Part shown: in pieces, positions 1 to 8,452 of the stretch
Position numbering within the stretch: position 1 is the stretch's first letter
How the letters are laid out: each line of letters opens with the position of its first letter
Origin: Pirellulales bacterium
Lineage (GTDB): Bacteria > Planctomycetota > Planctomycetia > Pirellulales > JADZDJ01
Assembly (NCBI GenBank): GCA_035656635.1
Contig: DASRSD010000043.1
Location: 1 to 60,633 of the forward strand
DNA: 60,633 nucleotides
Reading direction: 5' to 3'
Position numbers and translations under genes: made by a program
The notes under the pieces: generated by a model
What the model was told of the DNA's origin: nothing
Seen by the model: the letters and a program-made list of their open reading frames with translations, nothing else
Database searches by the model: none

Positions 1-482
1 GCCTCGCGGCGCTCGAATTCCTCGGCACTCCAGCCCCGTTTCAGCGCTCGGGCCAGCCGCTGCTCTCGGGGGCAATCGACAAATGCCAGGGCATCGCACA
101 GGGTATTCCACTGGGCCTTCAGCATGACCGGCGCATCGAGAATAACCAGCGGCAAGCCCTGCTTTGCCAGCTGCAGGGCCTCGGCTTTCAACCGCCGGCG
201 GATTTCCGGATGCGTGAGCCGCTCCAGCTCCGCCAATTCCAGCGGACCGGCCGGCGGCGGCGCGAAAACAATTCGAGCTAGCGCCTTGCGATCGACCTCG
301 CCATCCGGCCCAATCACTTCGGCCCCCCACCGCCCGCCGATGGCCGCCCGCACTGCCGGCTGCCGCAGCACTTCGTGCCCTGCCCGATCGGCATCGAGCA
401 CGGCGGCGCCGCGTTGCCGAAACAAATCGGCCACGGTGCTTTTGCCGCTGGCCACGCCGCCGAGAAGACCGAGAATTTTCAT
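1..482 (-). CDS. coaE: Dephospho-CoA kinase, C-terminus cut by window edge
   Basis: Phosphorylates dephospho-CoA at the ribose 3'-hydroxyl, the last step of coenzyme A synthesis in the cytoplasm. Reading the minus strand from an ATG at 482 gives MKILGLLGGVASGKSTVADL: a P-loop (GGVASGKST, residues 8-16) followed by the family's DADRAGHEV segment near residues 30-38 and LTHPEIRRRL near 92-101. About 160 codons are open up to the left edge, so the last part of the usual ~200 residues is missing. The P-loop has VAS where many homologues have IGS. The gene lies downstream of polA on the same strand, a common bacterial association, with a hydrolase gene between them. No frame break is seen. Confidence 0.93.
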   Translation of the reverse strand, partial: MKILGLLGGVASGKSTVADLFRQRGAAVLDADRAGHEVLRQPAVRAAIGGRWGAEVIGPDGEVDRKALARIVFAPPPAGPLELAELERLTHPEIRRRLKAEALQLAKQGLPLVILDAPVMLKAQWNTLCDALAFVDCPREQRLARALKRGWSAEEFERRE

Positions 483-702
483 GTCACGGTTCCAGAACAA
501 AATGGCTGGCTGCTACGAAAGGAATGCGTGGTTCAAAACCACACGGATCAAAATAGCATGTCCGCGCCGGGGATTTGGCGTCCACTCGATCTTACCAGAA
601 TCGCCAACTGACGAGAGCGGCCAGAACAGCTTTCTGCCATGCCGCCTTGCACTGCCGCCAAAACCTGGCGAACCGGCCCAGATCACCTTACTTGCGGTGC
701 GG

Positions 703-1893
703 TTACTTCTGTCGGCAGGATTCGTTTTTAGTGAGAGTCGCGGGCGGCTCGAGCGTGTCTAAGAATTTCTTCATCGCGGCGTCGGAAATAATGTGAGCGT
801 AATGTGTCTCGTCGACGAAAATGTCCCACTTCCCCGTGCCCAGCTCCGCGGTTCGGTTGCGGACGACGTCCGCATAGGCTCGCCAACCATCGCCGGCGAA
901 GCAGTCAGAATCATAACGGTTGACCACTTGACACTGCTGACGGCCACGCCCATAACCGCCGAGCACAAACAATTCCAAATAGTTTGCCGTGCGGTATAAC
1001 TTGCCGCTGGTCTGTTCCCAATCACCCCAATCGCTTTTCGTGACGCGCAGAAAAATCGGATAAGCCCCCGATACCGGAAAACTGATTTGAATTCGCGGTT
1101 CAATCGCTGCCGCCAACACCGTGGTCCAGCCTCCGCCTGAGAGTCCCAGCATCGAAATTTGGCGGTAATGGAAGGCTTCGGCGTAATTCAAAAAGCCGAT
1201 GACCGGTTCCACAAAATACTTCGTCGCGTGGCCGTTTTTCGGTTGCAACAATTTCATTTCATCGTGCCTGGTCAATTGCATGCGGCCGACATGCGGCAAA
1301 TCGACAACGGGTCGATTGTTCAGTCCCATCAGCGGCATGCAAAAAGCTGCCACGCTATATCCTCGTTGCAACAGCTCGCCGATTTGCGATTGCAGACTGA
1401 AAAAATCAACCTCATGCCCAGCGTGCACCAACACCAATGCGCCGTTGGGTTGTTTGGGAACAAAGTGGTATACATGCGAATTCAGTCCGTATTCCATTTC
1501 GAACAAGACGTCGTCGGTATGGTCGACCCATTCCCTAAATGCTTCGCACCGGCTGTCGGTCGCCGGACTCACCTGAATCGGCATAATTTTCGGAAGTTCG
1601 TTTGAATTCCAAAGCAGCTGGCATAGATGCTGTCGTAGGATGGCCGCGTCTTGCGGTCTACGAATGCTAATTTCTGTGGAAACATCTTGATTTAGCACCG
1701 GCCCATCATACTGGTCCAACATCAAATGCAGTTCGTGCGCCCAGTTATAGGGGAACCAGTGGAAACGATAAGAAAACAAGCCAAAAACGCACCCGATCGC
1801 CAACGTGAGCACCGCAAACAGCGGAACGGCAGCCTGACGTGCGCGGCCTGAAATTGGCAAGCGTGTGAACGACATTCCACTATGCTCTGACAC
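703..1893 (-). CDS. Membrane-anchored alpha/beta hydrolase-like protein
   Basis: A 396-residue protein with one hydrophobic segment near residues 23-42 (VPLFAVLTLAIGCVFGLF), so it is probably anchored in the cytoplasmic membrane with the rest outside. The body has alpha/beta-hydrolase features: LVLVHAGHEVDFF (strand and oxyanion loop, ~153-165), the nucleophile elbow GLSGGGW (~245-251), and a late His in DETHYAHI as candidate catalytic base. The substrate cannot be read from the sequence. ATG at 1875 (MSFTRLPISG) is an equally good start. It sits between polA and coaE, all on the minus strand, with 220-320 bp gaps, so co-transcription is uncertain. Confidence 0.75.
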   Translation of the reverse strand: MSEHSGMSFTRLPISGRARQAAVPLFAVLTLAIGCVFGLFSYRFHWFPYNWAHELHLMLDQYDGPVLNQDVSTEISIRRPQDAAILRQHLCQLLWNSNELPKIMPIQVSPATDSRCEAFREWVDHTDDVLFEMEYGLNSHVYHFVPKQPNGALVLVHAGHEVDFFSLQSQIGELLQRGYSVAAFCMPLMGLNNRPVVDLPHVGRMQLTRHDEMKLLQPKNGHATKYFVEPVIGFLNYAEAFHYRQISMLGLSGGGWTTVLAAAIEPRIQISFPVSGAYPIFLRVTKSDWGDWEQTSGKLYRTANYLELFVLGGYGRGRQQCQVVNRYDSDCFAGDGWRAYADVVRNRTAELGTGKWDIFVDETHYAHIISDAAMKKFLDTLEPPATLTKNESCRQK

Positions 1894-2217
1894 GAAACGC
1901 CGACAATCGCAGCGGCGGCTGCGTTGAGCGGCTGGCCCTCTGGATTCTGTTCGTTGAGGCCTGACTTCACGCCCGATGGCGCGATTGTTACGTGCTTCAC
2001 GCGGTTCGGGAAGCTAGCCCGGCGGGTAACTGGAAAGGCCTTGAATTCCGATTAACCTCAGCATAGTTGGCGCATCACGTGATTGCCAGCAGGCAATATG
2101 AATAATTGATGCCGCGCGGTCGTCATTTCCGGTTTGGATTGCGCCGGTTATCAGGCATGTGCAATCAAACGAATCCGTGCCAAATCACCCTACTGTGGGG
2201 ATCATGCTTCGTTGCAT
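1894..2217. other. Gap between polA and the hydrolase gene
   Basis: No convincing gene. Two adjacent short palindromes are visible: ATCACGTGAT at 2074-2083 and the 6-bp hairpin ATTGCC-AGCA-GGCAAT at 2082-2097. They could be a protein-binding site upstream of the hydrolase gene, but nothing assigns a regulator. No T-run follows the hairpin, so it is not a normal terminator. Confidence 0.4.
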
Positions 2218-5200
2218 TCAACACACGCCCCAGTTGCGGCCGGTTTTCAAATCGACTTTCAGCGGCACCTCCAAGGACATCACGCCCGACATCTCTTCGC
2301 GCACCAGTTGCTGCATTTCGTCCGTTTCGTCAGGCGGCACTTCAAAGATGAGTTCGTCATGAATTTGCAGCAGCATTTTGCTGCGCAGCGAACCCCTCAC
2401 CCTACCCTCTCCCACAAGGGGAGAGGGTTGACGCGCGGCTTCCACATCTCGCCTCGACGAGTCGCCTGCGGAGACCTGCCCCTCTCCCACAGGGAGAGGG
2501 TGAGAAGATTTTAGCCGGCGGTGAATGTTCAGCATGGCCAGCTTCATCAAGTCGGCCGCACTCCCTTGAATCACCGTGTTAATCGCCGTCCGTTCCGGCA
2601 GTGTGCGCTGCCGGGCTGCTGGATCGCCGGGTTTGGTCAGCGTGATGTCACGCACGCCTTGGATGGCGCGGCGCCGCCCTTGAATGGTCGTCACATAACC
2701 TTGCTTGCGGCATTGCACCAGAATCTCGCGCAAAAATAGTTCCACGCCCGGGTAACCGTTGAAATAGGCGTCAATGAACCGGGCCGCTTCTTCCTGCTCG
2801 ATCTCCAGCATCTTCGACAGGCCGAACGGGCTTTGCCCGTAAATAACGCCAAAATTTACCGCCTTGGCCACACGCCGCATTTCCGAAGTCACTTGATCCA
2901 GCGGCACATGATGCACCTGGCTGGCGACGCGGGCATGAATATCTTCGTCACGTTCAAAAGCCGCCAGCAGCGTTTCGTCGCTGGAAAAATGCGCCAGCAC
3001 GCGCAACTCTATCTGCGAATAATCGGCCGCCAAGAGCAACCAATCGGGCTGGCCGGGCAGGAATGCCGAACGGATTTCGCGTCCTTCCTCCGTGCGGATG
3101 GGAATGTTCTGCAAATTCGGATCGCTGGAACTCAAGCGCCCCGTCGCCGCCACAATTTGATTGAACGACGTGTGCACTCGGCCGGTTTGCGGATGCACCA
3201 TGCTGGGCAGGGCGTCGACGTACGTTCCCTTGAGCTTGGCGTATTGGCGATATTGAATAATTTTTGCCGGCAGCGGATGTTGCCGGGCCAATTCCTCCAG
3301 CACTTCGGCATCGGTGCTGGGTCCGGTTTTGGTTTTTTTGAGCACCGGCAGTTTCTGCTCGACAAACAGCACTTCCTGGAGTTGCTTGGGGCTGGCGATG
3401 TTGAATTCCCGATCGGCCAGCTTGAAAATTTCCGTTTCCAGCGAGGCCATGCGCTGCCCGTATTGAGCGCTCAATTCCGCCAGGCGCGCGGTGTCGACTT
3501 TAATGCCGTTGAATTCCAGTTCCACGAGCACTTCCACGAGTGGCACTTCCAGGTCGTGAAACAGCGGCTCCAAATTGGCTTCTTTCAGCCGCGCCGCCAG
3601 CAGCGGCATGAGCCGCAAGGCCACGTCGGCATCTTCGGCTGCATAGTGCGTGATTTCGGCGATCGGTACTTCATCCATCCGCTTTTGATTTTTGCCGCTG
3701 CCGATGAGCGCCTCGATTTTCGTCGTGACGTGGTTGAGATACCGCCCGGCGAGCTCATCGAGATTGTGATTTCGCTCGCCGGCATCGAGCAAATAGCTGG
3801 CCAGCATGGTGTCGAATTGCAGCCCGGCCAGCTCGACGCCGACGGAGCGAAGCACAATCATGTCGTACTTCAAATTCTGGCCGACTTTCCCAATCGCCGG
3901 GTTTTCCAGCACTGGCCGCAGCGCCTCTAAAGTAGATTTCGGATCCAAGCACGGCTCGCCGGCTGGCGCGCGAACCGGAACGTAATATGCCTGCCCCTCT
4001 TTCCAAGCGAATGAGTAACCGACGAGTTCCGCCCAGCGTGGATAAATGCTGGTTGTTTCCGTGTCGAGCGATATTTGCCCTTGCCGGCTCAGCTCCTCGA
4101 CCAGCCACTGCAATCGCTTCGGTGTGCCGATCGTTTCGTATTGGTGCGTGAACTTCGGTGCGTCGGCCTTGGCCAAGGACCGCATTTGATTGGTCAGCCC
4201 ATGAAAGCCAAACTCGGCGAAGAATTCCGCCGCGCCGGCCGGATCGTAATGACCGGCCTGGCCCTGCTGCCAATTCACAGCAATGTTCATTTCCGAATCG
4301 AGGCGCACCAACCGCCGCGTAATCGGAATTTGTTCGCGGCTGGCTAGCAAATTTTCTTTCCGCTTGCCTTTGGGCAACTCGTCGGCGCGGGCCAGGAGGT
4401 TGTCCAGCGTTTCGAATTTGGCCAGCCACTCGCCGGCCACTTTGGGACCGACCAGCGGCACGCCGGGAATGTTGTCGACCGAGTCTCCCACCAGCGTTTG
4501 AAAATCGACTACTTGATTGGGCCGAATGCCCCACTCGGCCTGGAGTGCCGCCGCATCAAATACCGAATCTTTGCGAATGTTGTAAACTGCCACCCGGTCG
4601 GAAATAAGCTGGCGACAATCTTTATCGCCGGTGACCAACAAACATTGCCCGCCCGCTTGCTCCACCTGCCGGGCCAAAGTCGCCAAAACATCGTCGGCTT
4701 CGTAACCGGGGCATTCCAAAATCGGAATTCCCAACGCGGCCAACATACGGCGAATGCTCACAATTTGCGGCCGCAGTGTGTCGGGCATTTCGGCCCGATG
4801 TTCCTTGTACCCTGTGAACAGATCGTGGCGGAACGTCAGGCCCGACATATCGAACGCCGCAAATAAATAGTCGGGCTTTTTCTGATCGAGCAAGTACATC
4901 ATGTCGCGGGCAAACCCGAACACCGCTCCGGTGGGCTCGCCGCGCGGGCTGGTCATTTCCGGCAGCGCGTGGAACACCTGAAAAATGAGCGAATGCGAAT
5001 CGACCACGTACACCGTTTTGCCCGTCAGATCGGGGGGCGTGGCTTTGGCTTCCACTGGCTCGGCCGGCTTTTCGATGCGATCGATTCCCATTTCGGCAGT
5101 CGATGGCGTGCCTGGAAATTCGCAATCCGGCGGCGAACGCGGATCGGGCTGCGCGGTGGCAGCAGCTTTATCAGGCGAAGCAGCGATTTTCTCGAGAGTA

Positions 5201-5271
5201 GCGGGAGCGTCGGCTTCCAGGCCGGGCAGTTCAATTTGCCGCTGAGGTTTTTGGCGCGAGCGCTGTTTCAT
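2218..5271 (-). CDS. polA: DNA polymerase I with in-frame repeat insertion
   Basis: Gap-filling and repair polymerase. The 1017 residues comprise a variable 80-residue N-terminal tail, the 5' nuclease domain from about residue 84 (VYVVDSHSLIFQ), a 3'-5' exonuclease domain with all three motifs (LDTET, NLKYD, YAAED), so proofreading should be intact, and the palm/fingers with motif A DYSQIELR, motif B KAVNFGVIYG and motif C HDELIFEVP. About 37 extra residues (~922-960) lie between helix NIHRRLKS and the strand leading to motif C. They are encoded by two GC-rich palindromes (2393-2505) and contain LPVGEG and SPLVGEGRVRG. In other Pol I enzymes this is a short loop. All catalytic motifs are intact, so the gene is probably functional. 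Confidence 0.96.
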   Translation of the reverse strand: MKQRSRQKPQRQIELPGLEADAPATLEKIAASPDKAAATAQPDPRSPPDCEFPGTPSTAEMGIDRIEKPAEPVEAKATPPDLTGKTVYVVDSHSLIFQVFHALPEMTSPRGEPTGAVFGFARDMMYLLDQKKPDYLFAAFDMSGLTFRHDLFTGYKEHRAEMPDTLRPQIVSIRRMLAALGIPILECPGYEADDVLATLARQVEQAGGQCLLVTGDKDCRQLISDRVAVYNIRKDSVFDAAALQAEWGIRPNQVVDFQTLVGDSVDNIPGVPLVGPKVAGEWLAKFETLDNLLARADELPKGKRKENLLASREQIPITRRLVRLDSEMNIAVNWQQGQAGHYDPAGAAEFFAEFGFHGLTNQMRSLAKADAPKFTHQYETIGTPKRLQWLVEELSRQGQISLDTETTSIYPRWAELVGYSFAWKEGQAYYVPVRAPAGEPCLDPKSTLEALRPVLENPAIGKVGQNLKYDMIVLRSVGVELAGLQFDTMLASYLLDAGERNHNLDELAGRYLNHVTTKIEALIGSGKNQKRMDEVPIAEITHYAAEDADVALRLMPLLAARLKEANLEPLFHDLEVPLVEVLVELEFNGIKVDTARLAELSAQYGQRMASLETEIFKLADREFNIASPKQLQEVLFVEQKLPVLKKTKTGPSTDAEVLEELARQHPLPAKIIQYRQYAKLKGTYVDALPSMVHPQTGRVHTSFNQIVAATGRLSSSDPNLQNIPIRTEEGREIRSAFLPGQPDWLLLAADYSQIELRVLAHFSSDETLLAAFERDEDIHARVASQVHHVPLDQVTSEMRRVAKAVNFGVIYGQSPFGLSKMLEIEQEEAARFIDAYFNGYPGVELFLREILVQCRKQGYVTTIQGRRRAIQGVRDITLTKPGDPAARQRTLPERTAINTVIQGSAADLMKLAMLNIHRRLKSSHPLPVGEGQVSAGDSSRRDVEAARQPSPLVGEGRVRGSLRSKMLLQIHDELIFEVPPDETDEMQQLVREEMSGVMSLEVPLKVDLKTGRNWGVC
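2393..2505. repeat. Paired palindromic repeat (family C) inside polA
   Basis: Two copies of a CCCTCTCCCACnnGGGAGAGGG hairpin, at about 2402-2428 and 2479-2500, flanked by inverted outer ends CCCCTCACC and GGTGAG. The whole element is about 113 bp and is read in frame through polA. A related copy lies in the NAD(P)HX epimerase gene at 17249-17290. Confidence 0.85.
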
Positions 5272-5357
5272 TATGGCAAAGTGTAACGGCTGAATCGGTT
5301 TTATCGAACCGGTGGACCCGCCGCCTGTAATCCTGCGGATTTCCGTAAAACGTACAA

Positions 5358-5396
5358 ATTATACGCACCACCGTGTGTTCGATCGTAGGTGGTGCG
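5358..5396 (-). promoter_or_regulatory. Possible polA promoter with inverted-repeat operator
   Basis: On the minus strand a perfect TATAAT (5358-5363) lies 86 bp before the polA start. Directly upstream of it is a perfect 9-bp inverted repeat, CGCACCACC (5364-5372) and GGTGGTGCG (5388-5396), which would overlap the -10/-35 spacer. No clear TTGACA is seen at the right distance. The rest of 5272-5557 holds nothing else recognisable. Confidence 0.35.
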
Positions 5397-5557
5397 GCAG
5401 CACAGCGTCAAGCGCGGCAGGGAACTGGTCAAGTGGCTGTCGCCCGTGTGCCGAGTAACGGACTAATGAGTTGTAGGGCGCGCAGCGTGCACGCCGATTG
5501 TGTTAAGGGGGTAGAGTTTAGTGGCGATCGCCGGCCACGCGAGTGGAGATTCACGCC

Positions 5558-7174
5558 ATGCTGAAGTTCTGGAAAAGCCGCCGCCAGTCACGGGCAAAAT
5601 TTGTTCGACAAGCAGCCGGTGGCCAGCGCCATTTGCGCTTCGAAATGCTCGAAACGCGAAAGTTGCTCTCCAGCACCGGCCTGTCCGGTGACTTCAACGG
5701 CGATGGCTTTGCCGACCTGGCCATTGGCGCTCCCGGCCGAACCATTGGCGCCGCCAAAGGCACTGGCGCGGTTACCGTGTTGTATGGCACCAGCACCAGC
5801 GGACTTTCCACCGCTGGCAACCAACTGTGGGATTTGGCCCGCAGCGGCATGGCTGGCAGCGCTCAAAGCAATGATCAATACGGCGCCGCCATTGCCGTGG
5901 GCGATTTCAATGGCGACGGCTACACCGATTTGGCCATTGGCGCGCCCGGCCGAACGGTGGCAGGCGCGGCCGGCGCCGGTGCCGTGAATATCATTTACGG
6001 ATCGGCCACGGGCCTGACGGTTGCCGGCAACCAATTGTGGACCGAAATTAACGCCATCCCGGGAACGCTGATTCAGGCGAACAGCGCTTTTGGAACCAAA
6101 CTCACGACAGGCGACTTCAACGGCGACGGGTACGTCGATCTGGCGATCAGCGCGCCCTTTTTGAAAGTTGGCACGGTGAAAAACGCCGGCGGCGTCTATG
6201 TTTTATATGGCTCGGCGGCCGGCCTTACGCACGGCAGCACGCAGTTTGTCAGCCAAGGCACGGGGGGCATTTTGGGCACGCCCATGGCCAACAGCGAGTT
6301 TGGAAAAGCACTGACCGCCGGAGATTTCAACGAGGACGGCATTGCCGACTTGGCCGTCGGCACGCCGAACTACGTGAAAGGCTCTGCGCAACAAGCCGGC
6401 GCAGTCAATGTCATTTACGGCACGTCGTCGGGCCTGAGTTCCGCCGGCAATCAACTTTGGACGCAATTCCCTGTGGTCAATACCGTTGGAACCTTCGTCC
6501 AGGGGAACCCCGGGGCCGGCGCGTTGTTTGGTTGGTCGTTGACGACAGGCGATTTCAACAACGACGGCGTTACCGATTTGGCCGTTGGCGCGCCGGGCGA
6601 AATTGTGGGCGTCGTCAAAGCGGGTTCGGTGAATATCATTTATGGCGCCACCGACGGATCGGGGCTCATCTCCAAAGGCAATCAATTGATTACGCGCAAG
6701 GCGTTGGGATCGACCTCGGCCAACGGCGATGAGTTCGGCTTTGCTCTGGCGGCCGGCAATTTTAACGGCCAGCCCGGCGACGATTTGGCCATCGGCGCGC
6801 CCTTGGCCGAGGTGGGCAGCGTACAAGATGCCGGGCTGGTGGCGGTTGTGAGCGGCTCGACCAAAGGCTTGGTGCTGACGGGCGTCACGTTCATCAGCCA
6901 GGGCACTGCCGGCTTCGGCGATGCTGCGAAGAAGGGAGATAACTTCGGCGCGACGTTGGCCGCCGGCGATTACAACGGCGACGGATACATCGATTTGGAT
7001 GTCGGCTCTCCGACGGAAAGCCTTGGCACTGCGATTGGCACGGGCGTAGTGCAAACCTTCTATGGCTCAACGCTCGGCCTCACGCCAAAGCAACAACAAC
7101 TGTGGCGCGAAGGATTGCCTGGGCTGCAACTGACATTGGCTGCCGGCGATGGCTTCGGCTTGGGCGTGGGATAG
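5558..7174 (+). CDS. FG-GAP repeat surface/secreted protein
   Basis: About 538 residues. The N-terminus is basic (MLKFWKSRRQSRAKFVRQ) and followed by LRFEMLETRKLLS, the planctomycete-type 'LExRxLLS' export motif found on large extracellular proteins. The rest is about seven FG-GAP (integrin-alpha-like) blades of about 65-70 residues. Each carries a calcium-loop GDFNGDGxxDLAIGAPG motif and ends in xxxYGSxxGL, which should form a beta-propeller outside the cell. The reading frame extends to a GTG at 5543, but ATG 5558 is preferred because GGAG stands about 9 nt before it. No enzymatic domain is seen. It ends at a strong inverted repeat shared with the convergent diadenylate cyclase gene. Confidence 0.9.
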   Translation: MLKFWKSRRQSRAKFVRQAAGGQRHLRFEMLETRKLLSSTGLSGDFNGDGFADLAIGAPGRTIGAAKGTGAVTVLYGTSTSGLSTAGNQLWDLARSGMAGSAQSNDQYGAAIAVGDFNGDGYTDLAIGAPGRTVAGAAGAGAVNIIYGSATGLTVAGNQLWTEINAIPGTLIQANSAFGTKLTTGDFNGDGYVDLAISAPFLKVGTVKNAGGVYVLYGSAAGLTHGSTQFVSQGTGGILGTPMANSEFGKALTAGDFNEDGIADLAVGTPNYVKGSAQQAGAVNVIYGTSSGLSSAGNQLWTQFPVVNTVGTFVQGNPGAGALFGWSLTTGDFNNDGVTDLAVGAPGEIVGVVKAGSVNIIYGATDGSGLISKGNQLITRKALGSTSANGDEFGFALAAGNFNGQPGDDLAIGAPLAEVGSVQDAGLVAVVSGSTKGLVLTGVTFISQGTAGFGDAAKKGDNFGATLAAGDYNGDGYIDLDVGSPTESLGTAIGTGVVQTFYGSTLGLTPKQQQLWREGLPGLQLTLAAGDGFGLGVG

Positions 7175-7217
7175 TTAGGGGCTAGGGACGGGTGGCTAGT
7201 GGAGTAGTGGCTGGTGA

Positions 7218-7283
7218 CTTGTGTCTGGTAGTCTGGTTCCACAAGGCCACCAGTGACCAGACTACCAGACTACCAGACACAAG
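7218..7283. terminator. Inverted repeat between convergent genes
   Basis: The 20-base arm 7218-7237 (CTTGTGTCTGGTAGTCTGGT) is matched perfectly by the end of the 28-base arm 7256-7283, which carries one extra TACCAGAC unit. The hairpin could terminate transcription from either side, though there is no T-run. The short TCTGGTAG units suggest a mobile or repeat origin. Confidence 0.5.
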
Positions 7284-7293
7284 ACCCCACTCC

Positions 7294-8292
7294 TCAATCG
7301 AGCGCCGGTGGTTCGTATTCAAAATCTTTCCACTTCATGGCGCGGCGGAATGGCTCGATCCGCAAGAAGACTTCGCCATCGGAAAAAATGCGGACCGTGC
7401 CGTTCGATTCGCTGACCACCACCGCCACCGATTTGGTTTTCTTGGTGATGGCCGCGCCCGCCCAGTGCCGGGCGCCCAAGCCTTTGGAAAGCGTGATGCT
7501 TTCGGCCGAAGCGTCAATGTAGCGCGAAGCGGCTTCCACGGTTCCGTCCAGCGCTACCACAAACGCGCCATCCATTTGGGCAATTTCTTTAATCCCCTCG
7601 CGCGTTTTCTGGTCGAACAAGCTCCGCTCCTTGCGGCTGTAGCCCTTGACCGGATCGAACACCAGTGCGTGGCTGCTGGCCAGCACTTTGCGCGTATCGC
7701 CGACAACAAACAGCGTGCCCACCGGCTTGCCTTCGCGCCCCTCGCGGCCAATTTCCACGGCCAACTCAACCACAGTTTTGAGCGTATCCAGCGGGACCTT
7801 CGATTCCAATTGTCGTAAATCGTGCGAAGTGAGCCGGCCCAAGTGCTCGTCCAGATGAATCACGCTGATGGAGTCGATGGTTTCGGCTTCAAAGCCGCTG
7901 TAAATGGCGATTACTTTCGCCCCGGCGGCCAGAATGTCGTCGGCCACGCTCTCCAACAGGGCTTGCGTTAGCTTTTCGTGCACGGGGCTTTCGGCCATGT
8001 TCAGCACGACCAGCGGAAACCCTGCCTCGGCGGCCCCGTCCAATTCCTGCATGTAGTCGGCCGCCAACACGACGCGCTGTCCGGTAGTCACTTCGCGCAG
8101 CTCCTGCCAGGCAATGGGCCCTTCGAGCAAAATCAACAGCGCATCGGCAGTCACCACGTCCGCCAATTGGGCGGCGAGATTGATGATGCTCTGAAATTGC
8201 TCGGTGAGTTTATGCACGATCCGACAGCTCGAGCTGAATGCGATGGGTGGTTTGAACTTTTGAGTTTTTGGATTTTCAGTGCTTCCAGCCAC
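7294..8292 (-). CDS. Diadenylate cyclase (DisA_N/DAC domain) with pyruvate-kinase-C-like N-terminus
   Basis: Predicted to condense two ATP into the second messenger c-di-AMP. The C-terminal ~130 residues form a DAC domain with the DGA motif (DGAFVVALDG, ~242-251), GTVEAASRYI and GARHWAG (~276-282), the counterpart of the RHR motif with Trp in the third position. Residues ~30-190 (ADALLILLEG, AAGAKVIAIYSGFEAETIDSISVIHL) resemble the pyruvate-kinase C-terminal fold, the layout of archaeal DacZ-type enzymes, rather than DisA or membrane-bound CdaA. There are no membrane helices, so it should be cytosolic. The frame opens with GTG at 8292 without a clear ribosome binding site, and GTG 8217 is a possible later start. 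No c-di-AMP phosphodiesterase is seen nearby. Confidence 0.8.
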   Translation of the reverse strand: MAGSTENPKTQKFKPPIAFSSSCRIVHKLTEQFQSIINLAAQLADVVTADALLILLEGPIAWQELREVTTGQRVVLAADYMQELDGAAEAGFPLVVLNMAESPVHEKLTQALLESVADDILAAGAKVIAIYSGFEAETIDSISVIHLDEHLGRLTSHDLRQLESKVPLDTLKTVVELAVEIGREGREGKPVGTLFVVGDTRKVLASSHALVFDPVKGYSRKERSLFDQKTREGIKEIAQMDGAFVVALDGTVEAASRYIDASAESITLSKGLGARHWAGAAITKKTKSVAVVVSESNGTVRIFSDGEVFLRIEPFRRAMKWKDFEYEPPALD

Positions 8293-8452
8293 TTGTGTCG
8301 CATACTACGGACTTTGCTCAGATCGGGCAAGCACAATGCCGGCGAATGTGCTGGCTAAAAGGTGTGGCCAGGGTTAGACTAAAATTGGATGGGCGGCGGC
8401 CTCCACGGCCCGCCAAATTTTTTTCGCACGCGGTTGAAGTGATCCAGCAGCT

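Noticed and set aside
2833-3930. A 365-codon plus-strand frame opposite polA
   Set aside because: It lies fully antisense to conserved polymerase domains, has no ribosome binding site and no recognisable motifs.
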